In this document: positions 57,585 through 64,000 of the stretch, piece after piece
Numbering within the stretch: the stretch's first letter is position 1
Layout of the letters: every line of letters begins with the position of its first letter
NCBI RefSeq assembly: GCF_000003195.3
Contig: NC_012873.2
Span: 6,595,894-6,659,893, forward strand
Direction: 5' to 3'
DNA length: 64,000 nucleotides
DNA from: Sorghum bicolor
Lineage: Eukaryota > Streptophyta > Magnoliopsida > Poales > Poaceae
The notes under the pieces: model-generated
The model's input: only the letters and a program-made list of their open reading frames with translations
Database searches by the model: none
What the model was told of the DNA's origin: nothing
Made by a program: the position numbers and the translations under genes

Positions 57585-58894
57585 TGTTGACGGTGGTTAA
57601 CGTCAATATTTATTAAAACTTTAGACACAAGGGAACACATGAATACACACTAGTCTAGGGTTTTAACTGACAATTTCCACGAGTTTTGCATATTCTATAT
57701 TTTCCAGGGATTATTCCAGAAAAGCATAAAAGAGGGGATTATAGTGCATCATTATAACGAAACTTATCCGCAACGGAAAACATCGTCATCAGGCTCAGGA
57801 AGGGTCTAGAAGACACCCGAAGCAGCGGGACCCACAGAGGAGAGAAGGTGGGGCCGACCGGCCCCACCCTGGGGCCGGTCGCCACCCTAGGTCATCCGTT
57901 GGCCACCACCTTCTGGAGTCTTCCTCCTACGCCTCCTTGGAAGCAAAGCAAAATATCCCTACATTGATTTTAAGTCGGTTTGATCCGATGGTGCACACAA
58001 GATGAAGACACGGATCGATGACGTGGTGGTTCCTTGCCCTCTACTCCACCTCGACCTATATAATGACGCCCCAAGGCCCCTCCAAGAGGCATTCTACACC
58101 CCGGTGCTTCATATTCTCTACATAATTAGGGTTAGGTCCCTCTAGTTGATCTAGTTCTAGTTCATCTAGATGTAGCAATTAGGAGAGACTAGTTCTTCTA
58201 GATCTAGTCTTGTTTATAGATTAGAGAGATTGAGTAGAGGAGTAGAGATTCTAGAGGAGTTCTGGCCTGTCAGCGTTTCTTCGTGGCTGTATTCGTCTGG
58301 ATTTAGTTCCTTCGCTCGGAGCTGTGTTCTGAGGTACTTTTGTACTTACTATTCCAATTTAAGTAAGCAACTTGTTCTTATTCGTTATTTGGTTCACATC
58401 TCATATTGAGTGCTTTGATCTTGGTCATTACTTGGTTCAAGTAGTATTTCGTAGTGTAGGCGTGGTGCCTAGGCTAGGTTTACTTGTGAATGTCCCCTGA
58501 TTAGCCAGACTGTGGTAGCTCGCGTAGGTGACTTTATAGCTGTGTTGAATCCTGTGTAGTCCACATCCCGTTGATAGGACTAATAGGCTTATAGGTGTCT
58601 GATAGGAGATTACTCTGTTTCTTCTCCTATTTGGGTTACTTGCCCGATAAGACGATATTATACAAAGTTTACCGGAGTCAGAACCAGAGTGCATTAGCTA
58701 TTTCCTTTTTCTTTGATATGATCTAGCCTAATTGTAGGGCTAAGTCTATATACTTTGTCATCATCACAATTGTTCCCTGTGAATAAGATATTTATAACCT
58801 CCGGGTAAAATGTGACACTGGTATGATATCTATGCGCTTGTGGATAATCCTACTTAAAACTTATTTAATGGAGTGCAGTTAATCTATACCAACA
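57585..58894 (+). mobile_element. Solo LTR (probably Gypsy-type), 1310 bp
   Basis: Begins TGTTGACGGT and ends ATACCAACA, giving TGTTG..CAACA inverted ends. Flanks are actag (57580-57584) and accag (58895-58899), a 5-bp duplication with one mismatch. A promoter-like 'cctatataatgacgcc' lies near 58055, within the expected U3/R region. No internal retroelement sequence and no second LTR adjoin, so it is read as a product of LTR-LTR recombination. Gypsy versus Copia cannot be told from the LTR alone. Confidence 0.8.
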
Positions 58895-60797
58895 ACCAGT
58901 AGTCCCACCATAAGGAGCAACATTGTCTCCCACGTGTGCTAATAGCTATCAACCCCGAGGGCCCATTGGTCAGTCATCTGGTGGTAGGACCGCAAGGTGG
59001 CTTAGTGCCTCTAATAACCGACATCTAGCCCAAACACTAGACTGAACACTTGCCAAAAAACTATCTCTAGACCTTCTGTCTAGTGGGCCTCGTCTGGTGC
59101 ACACCGGATGTGACGGTGTGGCCCAAGAACTCAAACAGTCTACTCCCGTGCAACGGTCCAGTTGGCGGTCTAACTTCCCTTATTTGTAGTTCAGCCTCCC
59201 AACCGGCTAGGCTAGGCCATAGCCAGCGACCCATGTGCCACGGCTAGCTACACCGGGCACGACACATAGGACACATCTGATGCGCTGATGGTCCCACCAC
59301 CCAGGAACCACAGGCAACCCTGTTTTTTGCCATTATCTTCTCCACTGGTTTCGATTGATCTTAAGAAATTTTACAAACATTTGAAACCATGCGAACCTCA
59401 AGTGTTGCCCTACAAGACAACCACCCCCTTAGGTCCATGTTAGCATTTTCACAAATCATTTTGTAAAAGGTTTTCAAACCCATTTTTCAACCACCACTTG
59501 ATCCTAGCAATGCATGCAAAGTTAGATCACTCAAGTGACACTAGATGACTGATATGAAACAAGTTTGCTCCTCTTACTAGTATGACCATCGGTCATAAAA
59601 TTGGCCATGCACTTCTCTGCACAACCTTAGACCATACCAATGAAATGAAATGAAATGGCTTACAAATATACATTTGCCTCACGCGTTCCATTTTATCTCC
59701 ATGTGGGTGATGCTACATAAGAATCCAACCTCCATCTTCATCAAATCGTGAACAATGATCATCCATAGGTGTAGCTAACCACGCTACCTTTGATCATTGC
59801 CCATATTATGAAGTTCCTCGATCATTCTTCATCAAGCCACTTGATTGTCAAACCAAATCAATACGTGGCTTGATCTTCCATTTTTATATGATCCACTTTA
59901 TATCAACATGTGGCCTTATTGGTTCATCGATCACAACTTCTCTTGCTCTTCATCACTATTCCCTTGGTACATCGACGCAAGTCCTTGCTCAAGCTTCTCC
60001 TCCACGTGTGGTTTGTCGCTCCAAAGCCTCTGACTTGCCCTTCACTCTTGCAACACAGTCCATCATAACCAAGTCATGTCTCTTGATCTTCTCCATCCTT
60101 CATCACAACTAGTTGAGTTTTGCAACACATCCAAGCCACTTCACCACCATGGCTCAAGTTGCTCATACTAATAATCAATATAAGCATGCATATATGAGAA
60201 TTGTTGCGATTCCAACAAAATTTATGGATAAATAAACTCGTGATGGTACACCACCCCATCCTAAAGGTCGATAAAAACCTAGTATGAGTGGTGTCAGCTC
60301 ATTAACACTATTTTGGTACATGACGTACTGGTGGTGTTTCACAATCCGTGAACAAAGTTTTCCCGTGTTTATTTCAAGTCTAGCTGAGGGCTGAGCGCTA
60401 AGAAGACTAGCAAGAGTACTAGACCGACTAGTAGACCATGCCGATTTCAGGCAATAGCTCTTGCTCACAAAATGTACAAATCATGCCTATATATAAAGCT
60501 GGTCTTGTAGAACTCAAGTTCCACAAAATATATATATAAGGCAATAAGTCATGATTGCTGCAACATTTCCCTTCTCTTTGATTTGAAAGACTTTTGTGGA
60601 AACGAATAATTTGCGCAGCTCGGTAGATGACCATAATCAGGTCTTCAAAACTTAAAGTAGCAGCATTGTACTTTATGTTCATTTTGATCAAATTTCCTAT
60701 CCCTGTTTCTCATATTTTGCACGAGCACTCCTATGGCTAACAGGAGGTAATGTATGCATGTGCGGATGCAGTGAACAGACATGAACCAGAGTTATAG
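58895..60797. other. Intergenic or degenerate repeat sequence
   Basis: No intact ORF or defined repeat end is seen. This is probably the continuation of the repeat into which the solo LTR inserted. Open frames at 59845-60112 have no coding signs. Confidence 0.45.
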
Positions 60798-61205
60798 AGT
60801 GTGTTTGGTTCCCTATACTAGGGCCTAGCCAGACTTATGTAATACAAGTTGGGCTTGTTTGGATGCCTGCTTGCCCTGTTAGCCAGGCTACCGCAAGCCA
60901 GATTGGGGGGGGTTTGGGTGGCTTCCTAGAAACGGCCGATTCGGCCATTCTCTCGAAGCGTGGCTTGTTCTTGCGACGAGGATGAGTTCACTCACCTTCT
61001 CCATACCCCACCGGCCACCACACCTCCGCCGCATCCCACCGCTCAAGCTCAACGCCCCCACCAGCATCCCGTCGCCTTGCTCCCACTTCTCCTCCTCGCA
61101 CTCTGCATCCTGTCGCTGCCTTCTAGCTCCCCCAACCGCACCGGCGGCCGCGTCGGCAGTGAGGGGGAAGAAACACGGCCCGCACTCGGGGAGGGAGACC
61201 GGCGG

Positions 61206-61267
61206 GATCCATTCCATTCCAAGCTCAACCGAGGCAGATCCATTCCATTCCAAGCTCAACCGAGGTA
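61206..61267. repeat. Two 31-bp tandem units abutting the captured exon
   Basis: 'gatccattccattccaagct...' occurs at 61206 and 61237. The third position in this register (61268) starts with the same GATCC, but there it is the beginning of the CDC73-like sequence. Confidence 0.9.
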
Positions 61268-61695
61268 GATCCCCTCTCCGTGCTCCGCGACAACGCCGCC
61301 CACAACGAGTTGGACAAGATCATTTTCTCCGGCGACGAGACCCACTTCGGCTCCGACTACACCTTCCCGGCTTCCACCCCCACGGCCCCACCGCCTTCGC
61401 CTCCAAGCAGTTCGGCCGCCCCTACTCGCTCTCCACCGCCGTCTTCCTGGCGTAACACCACGACCTCAAGCACACCGACTTCATCTAGGCCGCACGCCTC
61501 CGCCGCATCCCGCCCGTCCCCTCCCAGACCGCAAGACCTTCCTCAACTTCCTCCGCTTCGGCCACAACTCGCTCCCCTCCGCCGACCCGCTCCTCCCCTC
61601 CGCCTTCCAGCCGCAGGAGCCCCACGTCCACCCACCCTCGCCGCCGCCCGGGGACCCCACGGCCGCCGAGGAGGCCACCACGGGGAATGATGAAG
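61268..61695 (+). pseudogene. CDC73 (PAF1 complex) exon 1 fragment, decayed
   Basis: Read across three frames, the sequence gives DPLSVLRDNAAHNELDKI, then HFGSDYTFPAS, then PTAFASKQFGRPYSL, HHDLKHTDFI, AARLRRIPP, and DRKTFLNFLRFGHNS with PLLPSAFQPQEPH. This matches my recollection of the N-terminal domain of plant CDC73, which starts MDPLSxL and has LKHxxxxQ and LPDRKxxLxxL. CDC73 belongs to the PAF1 transcription-elongation complex. Damage: the ATG before GAT is replaced (gta), two in-frame stops stand where Gln is expected (taa and tag, both C-to-T), and there is one frameshift near 61378 and another near 61520. The exon-1 donor (GAAG|GTAAG) is retained at 61695/61696, so the source was genomic DNA, not a cDNA. 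Confidence 0.75.
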
Positions 61696-61888
61696 GTAAG
61701 CTCACCATGGCAAAGAAGAGGTGACTGCACTAGAACAAGTCTGGCAACCAAACAAGATCTAGCTAGACCAGGCTTACTTAGACACAACAACCAAACAAGT
61801 GTTGGTTGCATAACTAATGCTGGCTACAGCTAGCCTGGGCTATTTTTGCTAGCCAGGCTTAGTGGAGAAATGAACCAAACACACCCAT

Positions 61889-63729
61889 AGTTCTTGTGTA
61901 TATATGAGAGCTGTAAAAGGTAAATGCTGAGGTCATATATTTTCTGTTTTCTTGTTCTCTTGGATGATAGAAAGAAGAAGAAATCTGTGTTTTAAATTAG
62001 TTATTATTGTGAATCTGGGCCCGGTTCTGATTATATAGTTATGAAAGTACATGAAAATGTTGCCTAGTTCTTATAAGCTGGCCTCAAATATTAGCTATGT
62101 TCAAAAAATGCACAAGATCGACCAAGAAAATAGAAAGAAAGAAAATACATAAGAATGCAATACCGATACTATATACTTGTCCTATTTGTCAGGATTTAAC
62201 AAAAAGTACATGATTTAAGGTCTTTTGTCTCTACGACATCGACAAAATGTAATTTGGTGGAGACCACGCCACCCTATCCGTTCCTTCTCAAACACATCAA
62301 GAAAATGTGGTTTAATCCACAACACCTATCTCTGTTAAAGAAATTTTTTTCTAGCCTACGAGGAGAGATAGGATATTTTTGCCCTTGGAGACGAAAACCG
62401 CTTTGGACAATTACCATGGCCACTTTGTCGGAGAATGGCGATAGGGATCAGCCCAAGAAATGTTAGGGGAGATCCACAAGGATCCTAATTGAGTTCACAG
62501 ATAACAACAACGTCAGTATGGTATGAACCAAACTAAGGTAGCAAATTAGCAATAATACCGATTTGACCTTGGTCGGCAGCCACAATGTCTGTATGGTAAG
62601 AATAAAAAGGCTCTATTTCGAATTTACAGAAGTTTTTTTTTTTTTTGTTCTCTTTGATTTTCTATAAAAATGAACTGATTGTTATAAAATTTCGGTACAA
62701 CCGTTACGAAATTCCAGCAATCTAAATAGACCATAAATCACGTTCGATCCCTATCAGTGCCCCGGAGACCCAACAAAAAAAAGATACCATGACTTAATTA
62801 CATTCAAAGCTCTGAATGGTGTTCGTCACAGTTTCACACGGCTACTCTTCTCATCATCCTATATGACTTTTAAGGAAAGTAATGCACATGCGGCAGAGGC
62901 AGGGATATGATCCAAAAACCAACGATGATTAGAGCCGCCGAGGTAACCGAATCACTGTAGCTAGCTGTTGCAAGTGGTGTCACGTCCAGTCGTCCTCGTA
63001 GCTACGTGGCTAGGCTAGTGACTAGCGTAGCGATGAGCAGGCGAGCAGCGGCCAGCAGCAACGGGTGGTTGGTAGTGACGACGAGCGAGGTAGTAGTAGC
63101 CCGCGCGGGAATGGAGGAAAGGTTTCCCCTTTCCCGCCCCGGCCGGCCCCTTTTCCCTTTTTCCTCTTCGGGGGCGAACCTATCCATCCCATCTCCTCCT
63201 CCCCCCACTCGCCCCCCGTCGCTCGTCTCGGCAACCGGAAGCGGACAGCGCACTCGGCCGACCATGCCGGTTTCAGCTCACCCCTGCTGCAGTCCATGTC
63301 GGGGCGGATCCGTGCTAGCTCCGCGCCGCGGACGGACGGGGACGGGGAGGGCCACCAGCCGGGGGGCTGCCCTGCCTGCGGGGATCGATCGATCGGCCGG
63401 CCACGAGCCCACGATCGATCGATCGATTTCTCGTCTCGCCGCCGCCGCTGCTGCTCGTCAAAAAACCCCCTCTTTTTTCTCCGCCGGCCTGCGCTGTGCG
63501 CTGAGACGATCCATCCACCGCAGTCCAGTCGCGGCGAGGCAAGTCCACACCTTGATCCAGCTGCAACCACGCTAGCTGCTCGCTGGTTCCACCTTTCCTT
63601 TTCTTCTTTTTTTCTCCCCTTCTCGTCGGCGGCGTCCTCGCTCGCTCGCTCGTCCGTCCGGCTCCAGCTCCGTCCGTCCGTGCTTGCCTCGCCTCCTCCG
63701 GCCGGCTCCAGCGCGAGTCCCGACGATCG
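61889..63729. other. Intergenic region and long GC-rich leader of the last gene
   Basis: 61889-63000 is AT-rich without recognised features. From about 63000 composition rises sharply; 63000-63729 is the presumed promoter and 5' leader of the gene at 63730. It includes CGATCGATCGAT runs (63382-63428) and CGTC/CTCG simple repeats near 63625-63690. Overlapping long ORFs on both strands here reflect GC content, not genes. Confidence 0.55.
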
Positions 63730-63957
63730 ATGGCCATGCTGAGGGTGTGGCAGTGGGACGTGGACCTCGACTCGGCGCTCGACTTCGTGCTCTGGTGCCT
63801 GCCCCTGCTCCTCGTCGCCTGCCTCATCGTCGGCCGCTTCGTCAGTGGAGGCCCGCTCGACCCCGTCGCCGACACTGCCGCGGCCGCGGCCGCCGCCGTC
63901 GCCATCGTCAATGTCGTCGCGCGCCACCTCAAGCTCCGCTGCTTCTGGCGCCGCTAG
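63730..63957 (+). CDS. Small membrane protein (75 aa)
   Basis: A single ORF from ATG to TAG. It begins MAMLRVWQWDVDLDSALDF. The hydrophobic helix VLWCLPLLLVACLIVG spans about residues 20-35. An Ala-rich second stretch (TAAAAAAAVAIVNVVA) follows, and the C terminus is basic (RHLKLRCFWRR). Two ATGs two codons apart leave the exact start open; the first is used. The family is not recognised, but layout and several residues parallel the 74-aa protein at 43533. Confidence 0.6.
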   Translation: MAMLRVWQWDVDLDSALDFVLWCLPLLLVACLIVGRFVSGGPLDPVADTAAAAAAAVAIVNVVARHLKLRCFWRR

Positions 63958-64000
63958 AGTTCAAGGCCGAGATGAGATTGGCTCGCCGCTGCCCCTGTAC

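Larger units (their letters stand above)
60799..61885. mobile_element. Non-autonomous DNA transposon-like block carrying a gene fragment
   Basis: The left end reads GAGTGTGTTTGGTT after 'gttata'. The right end, reverse complemented, reads GGGTGTGTTTGGTT before 'atag'. Related sub-ends containing 'ctagccagg' and 'aacaagtt' lie just inside both sides. A possible ATA flank occurs on each side, though the 5' boundary is loose. Between the ends lie about 700 bp of GC-rich, gene-like sequence foreign to the AT-rich surroundings, including the CDC73 exon 1 fragment. Superfamily (PIF/Harbinger, hAT or other) is not settled. Confidence 0.55.

Noticed and set aside
63006..63932. Several long ORFs on both strands near the right end
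   Set aside because: Biased GC composition and simple repeats explain them; only the short membrane-protein frame at 63730 looks coherent.
1..64000. CRISPR arrays, bacterial operons, tRNA, rRNA or known microRNA precursors
   Set aside because: None seen; the sequence is plant nuclear. A few remembered plant microRNA sequences were looked for by eye without a hit, which is not a proper search.

Overview
The window is nuclear DNA of a grass, most likely an Andropogoneae species such as Sorghum. The evidence is introns with GT-AG borders, GC-rich 5' gene ends, about ten copies of a Tourist-like MITE beginning GGCCTTGTTTAGTT, a CACTA element with 'TTTGCCGAGGGC' subterminal repeats, and proteins that read as monocot orthologues. 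The species call is inference. There is no bacterial, organellar or CRISPR content, and I saw no tRNA or rRNA gene.

Layout. 1-2649 is the 3' part of a CACTA (En/Spm) transposon: seven exons of its second ORF, a microsatellite, a subterminal repeat array and the terminal repeat. 2650-7375 is gene-free. 7376-8569 (minus) is an intronless GRAS gene of the LAS/MONOCULM1 type, with a GA/CT tract and a TATA box upstream. 9180-19880 is gene-poor and MITE-rich. 19881-20182 (minus) is a two-exon gene for a 59-residue membrane protein. 22166-24962 (minus) is a four-exon RCC1-repeat protein gene. 26340-29785 is a tandem duplication of the promoter and first exon of an alpha/beta-hydrolase gene whose body ends at 34916 (14 exons, 501 aa, catalytic triad visible). 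39100-42992 holds a CML22-like EF-hand gene with an intron in its 5' leader. 43533-43757 encodes a 74-aa membrane protein. 45473-46126 encodes a protein with a TFIIS N-terminal (Med26-like) domain.

46127-63729 is repeat-dominated. It holds tandem duplications, a DUF1639-like relic, an imperfect foldback element, a pair of diverged direct repeats, a solo LTR (57585-58894) and a DNA-transposon-like block (about 60799-61885) carrying a decayed copy of CDC73 exon 1. The window ends with a 75-aa membrane protein gene (63730-63957) that resembles the one at 43533.

The genes do not form an operon or pathway. They are independent plant genes: shoot-branching regulator, RCC1 propeller, hydrolase, calcium sensor, transcription-elongation-type domain protein and microproteins. 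I found no wholly new system. The most informative observations are the duplicated first exon in which one copy was broken by a MITE, a GC-AG intron in the same gene, the CDC73 capture with a GATCC junction, and the two look-alike small membrane proteins. All exon models were built by eye from reading-frame continuity and splice consensus; family assignments rest on recalled family features, not searches.
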